A stretch of 64,000 nucleotides of DNA from Mixophyes australis. Lineage: Eukaryota; Chordata; Amphibia; Anura; Limnodynastidae. The position numbers and the translations under genes were made by a program. Positions 54,640 to 64,000 of this stretch are shown here, in pieces. The notes under the pieces were generated by a model that saw nothing but the letters and a program-made list of their open reading frames with translations, was not told where the DNA came from and did no database searches. Position 1 is the first letter of the stretch; each line of letters opens with the position of its first letter. The stretch lies in NCBI GenBank assembly GCA_036250195.1, contig JAVHZZ010000004.1:147140729-147204728 (forward strand), given 5' to 3'.

Positions 54640-55320
54640 CAGTCTTGAAAGACTGCTGTTTTGTCAATTTCACGATAAGGGTAGGGTGTCATACACAGAC
54701 TGCCACCAAACTGCCTTTGTCCATTTCTATTTATAGTCTACAGTCTATACCGGCTGATTTTTTTCTATTTTACTACTAGTGGAGAGGAGGTCTGATACAG
54801 ATAGAAACCAAACTGCCTTTGTCCTTTTTTTTTTATATTGTTCAATCTATGCAGGCTGCTTTTTTTCTATTTAACTACAAGTGGAGGGGAGAGGGGGGGG
54901 GTCATAGACAGCCACCAAACTACCTTTGTCCATTTCGTTTTATATTGTACAGTCTATGCAGGCTGCTTCTTTTCTATTTAACTACAAGTGGAGAGGGGGG
55001 GGGAGTCATAGACAGCCACCAAATTGCCTTTGTCCATTTCGTTTTATATTGTTCAGTCTATGCAGGCTGCTTCTTTTCTATTTTACTAAAAGTGGAGGGG
55101 GGGCTGATGCAGACAGAAACCAAACTCCATTTGTCCATTTCTATTTATATTCTACAGTCTATAACGGCTGAATAGTTTTCTATTTCACTACTAGTGGAGA
55201 GGAGGTCTGATACAGACTGTCGCCAAACTGCCTTTGTCCATTTCTATTTAACGTACAGTCAATGCAGGCTGTTTTTTTTTCTATTTAACTACAAGTGGAG
55301 GGTGTAATATACACCCAAAG
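54640..55320. repeat. ~105-bp tandem repeat in hAT 3' UTR
   Basis: About six units of 104-115 bp with CTGCCTTTGTCCATTTC, ATGCAGGCTGCTTCTTTTCT, ATTTAACTACAAGTGGAG and a variable G run. Confidence 0.88.
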
Positions 55321-55665
55321 ATGATGGCTACATTGCCAATAGTCAAAAATGGAGGGGAAGTCAACAAGGTTTATCTGTATAATTTGCAGGCAAGTATTAG
55401 AATTAAGGATGGCCTACCAGGGATTAAACAGTTTTTTTCATAATTTATTAGCTTTAGAATTACCTCCCTTATCCAAGAAACTTGTGGAGCACTAAATTAG
55501 GTTATTTTAGACCAAAAAAAATGCTATTTTTTTACAAAAATAGCAAAAAAACCTCAAACAAAACCAAAACCAAAACACGCAAGGGCGGTTTTGCCAAAAC
55601 CAAAACCAAAGCATGAAGGTAATCCAGATCCGAAACCAAAACACGGTGGTCAGTGACCATCTCTG

Positions 55666-56105
55666 GTTGTGTATCACTTTTTTGGTTTAATGGACCCCAG
55701 TCCATTATATAGGATCGCCAGGGATGACAAAGTTGCCACTACAGTGATCTTAACCTTGCTAATTACCCAGAGACCACAACTGAGGTGGGTGAGAAAGAGC
55801 CCCAATACGTTTCACCTTTTCAGGATTGGTAGCTTATTGGTGGCTTAATTTGGTCACTTTTTAATTTGTACATATGTTAAACATTTCTTGAATTTGAAAT
55901 GCGTTTTTCAGTGACTGGATATCACTGTCTGTTTGACCTAACTCTTGTAATGCGCCCTCCAGAAAGAGTTCAAGCTATCAAGGCTATCACAGAAGAAAGT
56001 TCCCTAACCTCCTTCCTTTATAGAAATTGAGAATCTACTATGAAAACGGTTTATATTATTCAGAGAAACTGAAACATTGCTAATACATCATCATATTGTC
56101 CATTC
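55666..56105. other. no gene; contains an ACGTTTC motif
   Basis: At 55,797-55,838 the minus strand reads CCTGAAAAGGTGAAACGTAT then TGGGGC, reminiscent of the hammerhead-like strings in the Penelope copies but lacking a stem II. Nothing else recognised. Confidence 0.35.
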
Positions 56106-56111
56106 AGAATA

Positions 56112-56480
56112 GCTCTAGGAGGTCAAAGCATCATAAGATGCGGTACTGATAAATATGCATCGCACATCACAGTGATGTATATTTATGCACCGCTAAGATG
56201 CACTATGCCGGGCCTACTCTGGGAGCCCCCGGTGAAGTGACCCCTTTCCTGCGATCCTATCACCACCAGCTTAGCGCTGCCGGTGACAGGAGGAAGTGAT
56301 GTACGCATACGCACAGCACTTTCACTATATCGAATTCTGCGAAGCAAGAGATGCTTCAGCAGAATCCCATAGGAAATGACAGGTAACGCCATCTGGCAGT
56401 TAATGCATAGCAAATATACTTAAAAGCAGCCATTTCCGCATCTTTTAAGTAGAAAATTAGCTTGATGCATAGACCCCTAA
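56112..56480. mobile_element. possible MITE
   Basis: Left AGGAGGTCAAAGCATCATAA then GATGCGGTA, and right (reversed) AGGGGTCTATGCATCAAGC with AAAGATGCGGAAATGG, suggest imperfect inverted ends. GC-richer interior (GCCGGGCCTACTCTGGGAGC). No target duplication established. Confidence 0.38.
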
Positions 56481-56489
56481 GTGTCTTTA

Positions 56490-57430
56490 TCAGGTTTCTT
56501 AGCATGAAAACCACAGAGAGCAATGTAAAATGAAACAGAGTGGTTTATTAGTTACAGAACATACAGGTTGGACTGAGATGAAGCAAATAAAAAGCAGATG
56601 AACACAAGAATTGGATGTTGGATGACAGGATTACCAGAAAGAGCTGAGGACTTCAATGACCAAGCTGGTGAGATAATGAGCAAGCAGAGAAAGACTGAAG
56701 GTCCAGTTTAAGCAGGGAGCTTTGGTGCTTGGACAAAGGTGGTGTAACAGTCTGCAAGGACAGGGGTACACAGAAGGCCAGGTAAGCAGACATCTGGAAT
56801 GCTGGAACAGAGAAAGTGTGACAGTCTGCAGGCAAGAGTACATGGAGGTCCAGACATGCTACTAAGCAAGGAAATTGGAACAGCAGAAGTGTAACGGTCT
56901 GTGTGCCGGAATACACGGTGGTCCAGGTATGCTAAGAAGCAAGGAGACAGGATCTGCAGAGGTGTAATGGTCTGCAGCAGGAATACACAGTGGCCCAGTT
57001 ATGCTTGAAAGCAAGATGAATAAATTAGCAGAGGTGTAACGGTCTGCAGCAGGAATAAATGGAGGTCCATGTATGTTTGACAGCAAGGAAACTGCATCAG
57101 CAGACGTGTAATGGTCTGCAGCAGGAATAAACAGAGGTCCAGGAGTGCTTGGAAGGAAGGTGACTGGAACAACAGAGGTGAAATGATGGGAATACCAGAC
57201 AAGAGGAGGCTCAAAAAGCCAGGGGTCAGAAGCCAGATGGTCCATAATGATGCCAGGGAGGAAGCAGGAGCAAAGTCAAAGCAAAAGCAAGAGTCATAAG
57301 CTGAAATGCAAACAGAAGGAGAAATAGGGGTCCAGAAGAACCAGCAGCAGCTAAGTCAATAGATGAACTGGCCAAGACTGCAGGGAGAGGCAGTCTTTCA
57401 AAGGAAAGAGACAGGTGAAAATCATCCAGG
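56490..57430. repeat. LTR-like sequence with 72-bp minisatellite
   Basis: Units of 72 bp recur at about 56,745-57,185: GTAATGGTCTGCAGCAGGAA, then TACACAGTGG-TCCAG and GCTTGAAAGCAAGG-like text; six to seven units, the outer ones diverged. Surroundings resemble the repeat-bearing gypsy LTRs at 39.0 and 43.4 kb ('GGTCTGCAGCAGG', 'AGGTCCAG'). No termini found. Confidence 0.6.
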
Positions 57431-58700
57431 AGTAATGAGCTTAACTCCTGCAGCTAGGAGACTAGCCCAAGTACAACAGCAGCCCCTTTGGTGGTACAAA
57501 GGTACTGCAGGCCAGCTTCATATAATGGCAGAGTGCTAATATAGTCCCTTGCAGGTAGAAGCTGCAGAAGGCAAAGAAGCATCCCCATAGGGGGTGCTGC
57601 AAATGCAGCTAGAGGCAGATCGTGTCAGTCTTGTAGTTAACAAGGTTGAGGAAAACAAGACTCCTTCTGAAGAAGATAATGAGGTGGGTTGGTTAACGAG
57701 TTCATGTAGCAAATGGAGATCTATCAAACACCAAGAAACAATGTCCTTTGACTAAGATTAAGGGCAAATAAGTGTATTGGAAATAGGACAGAGTAGTAGA
57801 TTTTTGGATAGAAATTGTTGAATCCTTAAACATTATTTGTCAACTTCTACATAGTGATTAGACAACATAAGGGTATCCTTTTTTTCACACTGAGGGGTAT
57901 ATTTAAAACGAACAGCAAAAATACTTTTCAATCCTTTTCGCATTGATAAGGATTGAGCTATTTCTCATATTTATGAAAAAACCTACACAGGAACAGCAGT
58001 TCCGATAAACTGCTGATCCTGTGAAAAAAATAGACTTACCAGGACATCTTCGTAAGGCGACCCTGGATGGCCTCTTCGTTTCTGCCTGCAATTCCTGTGC
58101 GTATGCGTCGATCGAAGCTACTGGGCATGCGCACAGAGAATAGTATGGTCAGTGAGACTGGGAGGGATCACATGATCCCTCCACACATGCGCTGTCCACC
58201 TCTGCTCTTCGGAGCAGAACTGGCAGCAGTGAAAGCTTTCAATTATGTTCAGCTGGCTTACATTAACATGAAGGCTGAATAAACAATAGAGTCTCCACAC
58301 CTAGAGAGTCCTGGCCGAATGCTGAACAACACTGGGCCCCTTCGGGAACCCCTGGCCATTGGGTACCAGGATAATAGTGTTTAAAAATGACTGTAGGTCC
58401 TGGTACTGCTTTAATTTTCAGCATGCATTCACAACATATAACAGTTCTTGCATGCTGACACTTCACTACATGTGTCACCATGCACATGGCCAGCGGTGAA
58501 TACGGATACAAGTGTGCACTACAAGTTTTGGTCCCCTAATATAATAATTTATTGTGCCCTACTTGTATAAAAAATAATTATCAGTGTCCCCTAATATAAT
58601 AAATAATTTATTGTTCCCCCACAAGATAAAAAAATAATAATTATGCTCCCTTTGAACAATAAATTATGAGTAGGAGCACATTATTAATTTTATTAGTATT
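57431..58700. other. no gene recognised
   Basis: 57,895-58,260 starts GAGGGGTATATTTAAAACGA, like a MITE head, and has GC-rich segments with GCGTATGCG and GGGCATGCGCA. 58,510-58,690 is low-complexity TAATATAATAAATAATTTATTG. No coding similarity. Confidence 0.4.
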
Positions 58701-58706
58701 GTCCCC

Positions 58707-59381
58707 TGTTAGGATCACAGCCACTGATAAGCCTTTAGAACCAAGCTAGCAGAGGTCTTCACCTATACCAGCCGCCTTTCCCATAGAATTGTACATGTTT
58801 GCCAGTACTCGGATGCCCCCAGGACTTATCTCTATGGTATTAGAGGTTTATCAAGATTACCGCAGTGTAGGACAAGGTAACTGGGAGACTGGAGGCCGGG
58901 GCCACACTTGGGTGGCAGAACCATGGCCTGAAGAAGGGTCCGAATACAAGCCAAAGGTCAGGGTTGGCAGCAATTAAGCAGGTCCAAAATTCAAGCAAAG
59001 GTCAGAGTCACAGGCAAAGAAGCAATATCCAAAATCCAGGAAAAAGCTTGCGGCAACAGGCAATCAGGCTAAATCCAAAAGTTCAGGCAAGGTCGCAATG
59101 AAGAGTCAATCAGGATAGTCAGGAAACAAGCAGGTCAGCAACACACAGGCATCGGACGCTATAACCGACAGGGAGGCTAAGCCCTCCCTGCTTTAAATAC
59201 ATGAAAGGACCAATAAAAAACAGGGAGGCACATGAGAGAGGATAATCCTAGCAGAATAGTAATTATCTAAAATTTTTGCATGCGCCCGGCTGCCCAGCTA
59301 TCCGGGTCATGGTGGTGAGTTGCCGTTGCCATAGTGAAGGCCGGGACGAAAACCGGAAGCGAGTCGCTGCGGCTCGTGACA
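58707..59381. mobile_element. 675-bp solo LTR
   Basis: TGTTAGGATCACAGCCACTG at the left and CGCTGCGGCTCGTGACA at the right (TG...CA). Flanks TCCCC (58,702-58,706) and CCCCC (59,382-59,386) are a 5-bp duplication with one mismatch. Interior has loose repeats of AAGCAGGTC and CAAAGGTCAG, and TTTAAATACATGAAAGGACC as a TATA-like region. No coding region. Confidence 0.68.
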
Positions 59382-59643
59382 CCCCCATAAATTTGTTGCC
59401 ATTGTGGTAACCCTACAAACTTTTTCTGTTCTTGAGCCAATGTAATCCATATGTGGAATTAAATAAAAAACTTTATTGGAAAGGCGAACTGCACACAAGC
59501 TCTTCCCAACACCATATGTGTTAATCTTCAGTGAGTTCATATTTAAGGAAAAAAATTCAACATTTGTCTGTAATAATAGGGGTGGTACTAATGGCAAGCA
59601 ACTAGATGTGTGTAGAGCAGACTGTTAAGGCGCAGTGATGCTC

Positions 59644-59720
59644 AGGGCCGGATTAAGGGAATGGAGGCCCCTGGGCTAAGGGGGCCTCCATTCCCCCATG
59701 AGGGCCCCCCCCCCCGTGAT
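59644..59720. mobile_element. hAT-type MITE fragment (CAGGGCCGGATTAAG)
   Basis: CAGGGCCGGATTAAGGGAAT, then GGAGGCCCCTGGGCTAAGGG and GGCCTCCATTCCCCCATGAG: a terminus much like the 4-kb element at 14,600 (CAGGGCCGGACTGG), with an internal palindrome GGAATGGAGGCCCC/GGGGCCTCCATTCC. Confidence 0.55.
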
Positions 59721-60079
59721 CTGAGCTGGAGTGAAGTGTGAACGTAATTGCATCCAATTCATGTCCAAATGCAAATGACAGGTCGACTGCCTGCAACTTG
59801 AATGGTGGAACTGATGTGGGAAGGGGCGGATGCACGTAGGCAATATACAGTAAGGGCATGCCAAGGTCGCACGCACATTCCTCCGATTTATGCTTTAGAC
59901 ATGTCTTAGGTATATGTTTTTTAGCCGTATCACTTACAGCAACAGGGCAGATGGAAGTGCTAGCCTGTAGCGATTACTGACACATTTGCATGCCAGAACA
60001 TGTGTTTGCAAGTAAGAGAAACTATAAAAATGCATTTTTCTGTACAGTACGCACTAAGAACATCTGATTCCTGATTTAT

Positions 60080-60337
60080 GCATTTCATATAACAAAGAAA
60101 AAAACATGTATTTTTATTAGAGCGTGTGCTGACCTAAAATGGCACTTGAGAGAATATACAAAATATGGCGATCCAAAACTCGTGCAAGTTTTGCAGAAAA
60201 AAAAATCACGGAACTGACGTTTCACCTTGTTTTGAGATCCAAGATTGATAGGAGAACCCAAGTCACGACTTGGTTTCACTCGGGTCCTCAGTGTTGGGTT
60301 TCATTGAATTTCAGGTAATCTGAAATGCTCATCTCTA
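60080..60337 (-). mobile_element. hAT terminus fragment
   Basis: The minus strand starts TAGAGATGAGCATTTCAGAT at 60,337, the TAGAGATG terminus of the hAT family seen at 50,616 and 12,542, followed by GAAACCCAACACTGAGGACC and CGAGTGAAACCAAGTCGTG. No coding sequence. The other end is not found. Confidence 0.55.
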
Positions 60338-60466
60338 GTTTATATAACAATGTTTTTTGCATCTTGTTGTGATGGGACTTTACATTACACATGTTCATGT
60401 GCAAATCCTGCTGTCTGTTCTGTCTGTCTGCATATAGCAAGTAACGTATAGCCAGAGTGTACTTAT

Positions 60467-60808
60467 ACCAGACTTGCCAACTCTCCCGAAATATCCGGGA
60501 GACTCCCGCATTTTGCGAGAGTCTCCCGGGCTCCCGGGCGAGTGTGGCAATCCCCCGCATCTGGGGATAATTCTGCCCACTTCCTAGTGAAGTGGGCAGA
60601 ATTAAGTCCCAAACGCCGCGATTCCCGGTGAATCGCAGCGTTTGGCCCCGCCCCCCGCTGTCAAATGACGCATTTTGCGTCATCACGTCATGGGGGCAGG
60701 TCCAAAATGACACCACTTGGAGCCCCCCCCCCCCCCCCCCCCCCCCCGTTACGCCCACCTCCTCTGCAGGCTCCCGGATTTCACCAACAGAAAGTTGGTA
60801 AGTATGAC
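60467..60808. mobile_element. second copy of the TTAA-type MITE
   Basis: GACTTGCCAACTCTCCCG at the left, AGAAAGTTGGTAAGTATG at the right; the interior shares CGGGAGACTCCCGCATTTTG, CACTTCCTAGTGAAGTGGGC and CGCTGTCAAATGA with 13,184-13,417. Flanked by TTAT on both sides (60,463-60,466 and 60,809-60,812). About 110 bp longer than the first copy, with a 27-base C run at about 60,724-60,748. Confidence 0.82.
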
Positions 60809-60809
60809 T

Positions 60810-62885
60810 TATACCAATATTCAAATGGGAACATTTCTTTTCAATTTGCTTGTACTTGAATATGGGCAAACGTGCGTGCAAGTTATGTCGATGTTTGCAT
60901 TCATATTCGAAGTTCAATCAGCCCCTCTATAGGGCCAAAATATTTGGTTGTGCATCCTCACTGCAGAGCCAGATTGAACATCTGCTTATATCATGCTAAG
61001 TGAACAAGTAAATAATGTACAATATTATTAAATATTTTTTCGATTTAAGCAAGGTAGTAACTGTTATTTAAATAAGGTAAGTAATATAAAGTAAAAGTTT
61101 AGGTTAACAGAATATGAGAACAACTAAGCTTATACTTACAAACACTGCCTAATTTAAGATGACAGTAGTGAACATAAACATGTCTATTGCTAAAATCTAC
61201 CTAACTTTGGTCAAAGTTTTTTTTTTTTTATTTTAGAGATGGTGAGAACGCAATAATTTCTGAAGTATAAACAGTGCTTTGTCCTCCTCCTTAACAGCTA
61301 CACTCTTCCATTTTGCTGAGCATTTGCTGTTGAGGTAATCAGACAAGTAAATCCGCCCATTACAGCAGTGTGCAAGTAATCTTTTGCAGACTGGCACAAC
61401 ATATGGAAATGTGGAAGTGGAATCAACATCTTGCAAGAATGGTTAGCGAGTTAGTATTTAGAGCGGAACTAGCAGTGCACATTGAGCAAAATATATAGTC
61501 TAAGCTTGTCTACATTGGTATCATTTTATGTTTTGTTATAGTCTGGTGTGCCAGAAATTATGTTTTCTTTCTGCATCTTGAATTAAATCACTGATCTGGA
61601 GGATCTATTGAGTGATTGCACACAAACATTTATTTATTTGTGATGCTTTCTGTTTATTTTTCCATTGAGGACTGTTTCCCTGCAATAAATATCACATTCC
61701 CAATTCTACATTTCTTGCACACATTCTTTTTGTGATATATTGTGCTTGTTGGCATGCCATTTGAAATTAAATATCAACACTGTGGAGAAATCTTACACTG
61801 CCCTTTAACTGATAAAAAATAGTCAGTCGTTTTTTAAAATGGTTAAAAAAAAAAACATATTGTAGCTTTGTAATTTCAACCTGAATCCATAATGAAATGA
61901 TATGTACTCGTTTACATAGAAATGACTGATCCCGGTGATAAACATAATTCCCATGAATATGTAATCAGGTAATTCAGTCTCATTTCCATATAGTCTGGCA
62001 GTAGTTAGATATTTAGTTCTTCTGCAAAACATCAATTTCAACATTAATGGGTGCAAATATTGGTAATAGGGACCATTCCTGGCAACAAAAAGTGACCCCA
62101 CAGATCTGCCATGGCAATACATTGCAACAGCTGTGGGAAAAAAATAATTTATACAAGGTAGAAATATTGTAAATCCAGCAAAAGCAGTCCAAGGGATCTT
62201 TAAGAAGAGCTTCAAACTTCATAGCCCAACCCCATAGGGAATCAATCAGTCCCTCACTGTACACCTGCCTGGATGGATCCACATTCTCATTCAGTGCAGG
62301 TCTCTGCTGTCACTCAATTCATATGATGAGAGAGTGTTTTCTAACTTCTCTTTCTTAAATCTCCTACTCGAGACTGTGATTAGAAGCAGATCTTGGTTGT
62401 CCCCAGGCCTTCATCAGTGCCCCTAAAGCTTGCTCCACATCCATCATGGCTTTGCAATCTGTTGGACATTCTAGCCATTATTTCTGTCTGCAGACCCCCG
62501 ATTTTCCCATGTCAAAGCCCAGGAGCAAGACATAAGTAGAGAGTTACCTTGACCAAACTGTTGCATTTTAAATTTACTGTCTTGGATAGTTTGCCCTGGA
62601 TACCAAATATATAAGGGTCTATTTCTTCATTTAAATATGGAGGACATAATGACAGATTTCTATTCCTTCCTACTTATTTCCCACCTTTTTATTCCTCCTT
62701 ATTTGCCACCTCTTTATTTGCTATTTATTTGCCACCACATTGGAAGAGTATTGAGTGTGCACCCATCCTAATGGTATTAAAAAGAAATGAGGGCTGAATG
62801 CAATAAACTCTGAGATTGGGTTATTTTATACCAGTATCCCATTTCAGGTATGGGTTAACAATGGCAGGGCAACTCAGCTCCTCTT
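60810..62885. other. AT-rich sequence, nothing recognised
   Basis: Only short chance frames (130 codons on the minus strand at 61,823-62,215 shows no family motif). No repeat structure. Confidence 0.5.
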
Positions 62886-64000
62886 CTTGTGGAGCTCCTC
62901 CCTGTGATTATATATAGGGCCCCCGGCTTCCTGTTTCCCCCTCTTCCTTTTGCATTCCGGATGTGTAACTGTCTGGGTTTGCTTTCTCATTCTCTCCATT
63001 TCTCCCTTCTTCTCTGCCTATTCTCATCCCTATCTGTCTTTCATTTTTACCTGTTGCTCCTGTTTTTCTGTTTTCTTCTCCCTTTTCCTTTAAATTATTT
63101 TGCTGACCCTACAGCATGTCATGCCCGACACGACAATCCCCCCTAGACGTTACTGGAATCAGCAGGATCCCTTGATGTGGTTACAGCTCCATTGGCGCCG
63201 TCCCCCTGAGTGACCGCACTTCTGTGGCTTGTAGTAATGCCACTGTGGCCACACGCTCTCACCACTGTAACCATGTGGCCTAAGTCCCGTTGGCCACTTA
63301 TGCAGATGGACTGTGTAGCTATTATGACCATGCCTCCTCCATCCCTGCAAGTACCCTGCATGACTCCACTTCCCGTCCTGCAAAGGGGGCCTCCCTCCCT
63401 TCCCAGCATCAATTAATTTGTTTCTGCCCCCCTCCAGTAACTGTAGCAGTGCCCCCCTACCTCCACTATTTAATCCACATAATTCCCCTGTTCTTTTTTC
63501 CCCTTCCCCCACACCATCTAATCCCTTTCTGCCACATTGCACTGTACAGCCTGTGGCTCCCTCAGCTGTGCCCCTCCCATTCTTTCCCTCCCACTAATCG
63601 ATTTTTCTCCCATTTCTAGCAAGTACCCATCCTGCCCTTCAATGCCCTTTAGGACTCATACCAGTCCAGCCAGAGGCCTAACCCACTCACATTTTTCCAA
63701 CACTTTCCCTGGTTTCCTGACCAACATTTCAGTACACCTTCCCATTCCAGTAGGGCCCCTATCTGCCCGCTCCATGACAATGTCCAATTCCAGCAATTCT
63801 ACTCCTCCCAAGTCCCCCCAGGCCAGTTTCCCCACCCAGGTTCTCCAATTGCTTCTCTCAGCTGCCCAATTGCTCTCCCTGCCTGATTCGGCATCACTAA
63901 CCTCCTATAGGGCGCCCACTCACAGGACTGTCCCACACGCTGTTGGCACTGTTGCTAATCTCTACTTATCTCCTGGAGCATATTCCTGTGTTTTGGCAGC
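62886..64000 (+). other. pyrimidine-rich sequence, possible 5' part of an element
   Basis: C/T-rich with many short Pro/Ser/Leu-rich frames; GCCCCCGGCTTCCTGTTTCC near the start and TATATATAGGGCC at 62,909 look promoter-like. The last 200 bp (STQVLQLLLSAAQLLSLPDS) might start a gag-like protein that continues past the window. No motif strong enough to name a family. Confidence 0.3.

Larger units (their letters stand above)
50616..55665 (+). mobile_element. 5-kb hAT transposon with BED finger, nearly full length
   Basis: Left end TAGAGATGGGCGGGCTCGG; right end GTCAGTGACCATCTCTG, giving short inverted termini TAGAGATG/CATCTCTG. A promoter-like region with TTATAAATACACGCC at 50,769 is followed by a 100-bp tandem array, the transposase, a second tandem array, and a subterminal region of AAACCAAAACC repeats. 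Flanking 8-mers (GTTAGTAT, GTTGTGTA) do not match well, so the target duplication has decayed or the ends are off by a few bases. Confidence 0.82.

Noticed and set aside
50608..55673. 8-bp target duplication of the 5-kb hAT
   Set aside because: GTTAGTAT and GTTGTGTA agree at too few positions; not claimed.
55797..55838. Second hammerhead ribozyme
   Set aside because: GAAACGTAT and CTGAAAA are present but no stem II can form between them.
61823..62282. 130- and 89-codon minus frames
   Set aside because: Overlapping frames, no recognisable domain, no splice or promoter support.

Overview
The window looks like an intergenic stretch of a large, repeat-rich vertebrate genome, most likely a frog. 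This is inferred from the mix of element families: hAT with BED finger, PIF/Harbinger with a MADF partner, an L2/CR1-type LINE with an NPGP motif, Ty3/gypsy, Ty1/copia, a Penelope-like element with GIY-YIG, L1 fragments, a DIRS/Ngaro-like gag piece and a tRNA-derived SINE. I see no intact cellular gene. The only recognisable host-gene sequence is an intronless, broken copy of NSMCE2 at about 3.2-3.8 kb. Almost everything else that can be named is a transposable element or its satellite-like interior, often nested.

Layout. 0.8-1.2 kb: gag-like fragment of a tyrosine-recombinase retroelement. 2.9-4.1 kb: NSMCE2 retrocopy between two direct copies of an hAT 3'-side segment. 4.0-5.7 kb: hAT transposase remnant (minus). 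5.7-8.9 kb: PIF/Harbinger pair, transposase (plus) and MADF protein (minus), split by a 1,534-bp hAT with perfect 8-bp target duplications that carries an intact ORF for only the hAT C-terminal dimerisation region. 9.8-11.3 kb: Myb/SANT-like gene of another DNA transposon. 11.5-12.5 kb: hAT 5' end. 13.1-21.5 kb: a copia element (minus) whose primer site matches the anticodon arm of initiator tRNA-Met; its left LTR holds a TTAA-target MITE and its reverse transcriptase is split by a 4,013-bp TIR element full of minisatellites. 22.3-26.4 kb: SINE and an L2-type LINE. 26.4-27.3 kb: gypsy RT and LTR pieces.

27.7-35.95 kb is the most striking region. Two Penelope-like copies lie head to head with their 3' ends outward, flanked by a 16-bp direct repeat and inserted into L1-derived sequence. 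Both carry a 5S rRNA-derived segment about 100 bp after the GIY-YIG ORF and a hammerhead-like motif further downstream. 36.4-37.0 kb: two L1 ORF2 fragments. 38.2-43.4 kb: L2-type LINE pieces, one interrupted by a 1,588-bp solo LTR. 43.1-45.2 kb: recent 1,164-bp tandem duplication. 43.4-48.2 kb: degenerate sushi-type gypsy with another solo LTR in its RT. 50.6-55.7 kb: nearly full-length but broken hAT with tandem repeats on both sides of its coding region. 56-60.8 kb: LTR-like minisatellite, solo LTR, MITEs. 60.8-64 kb: mostly nothing recognised.

The insertions give a relative order: copia before its MITE and its 4-kb insert; Harbinger before the 1.5-kb hAT; LINE before the 1.6-kb solo LTR; gypsy before the 0.6-kb solo LTR; L1 before the Penelope dimer. 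All calls come from reading the sequence and remembered family features; no database search was possible.
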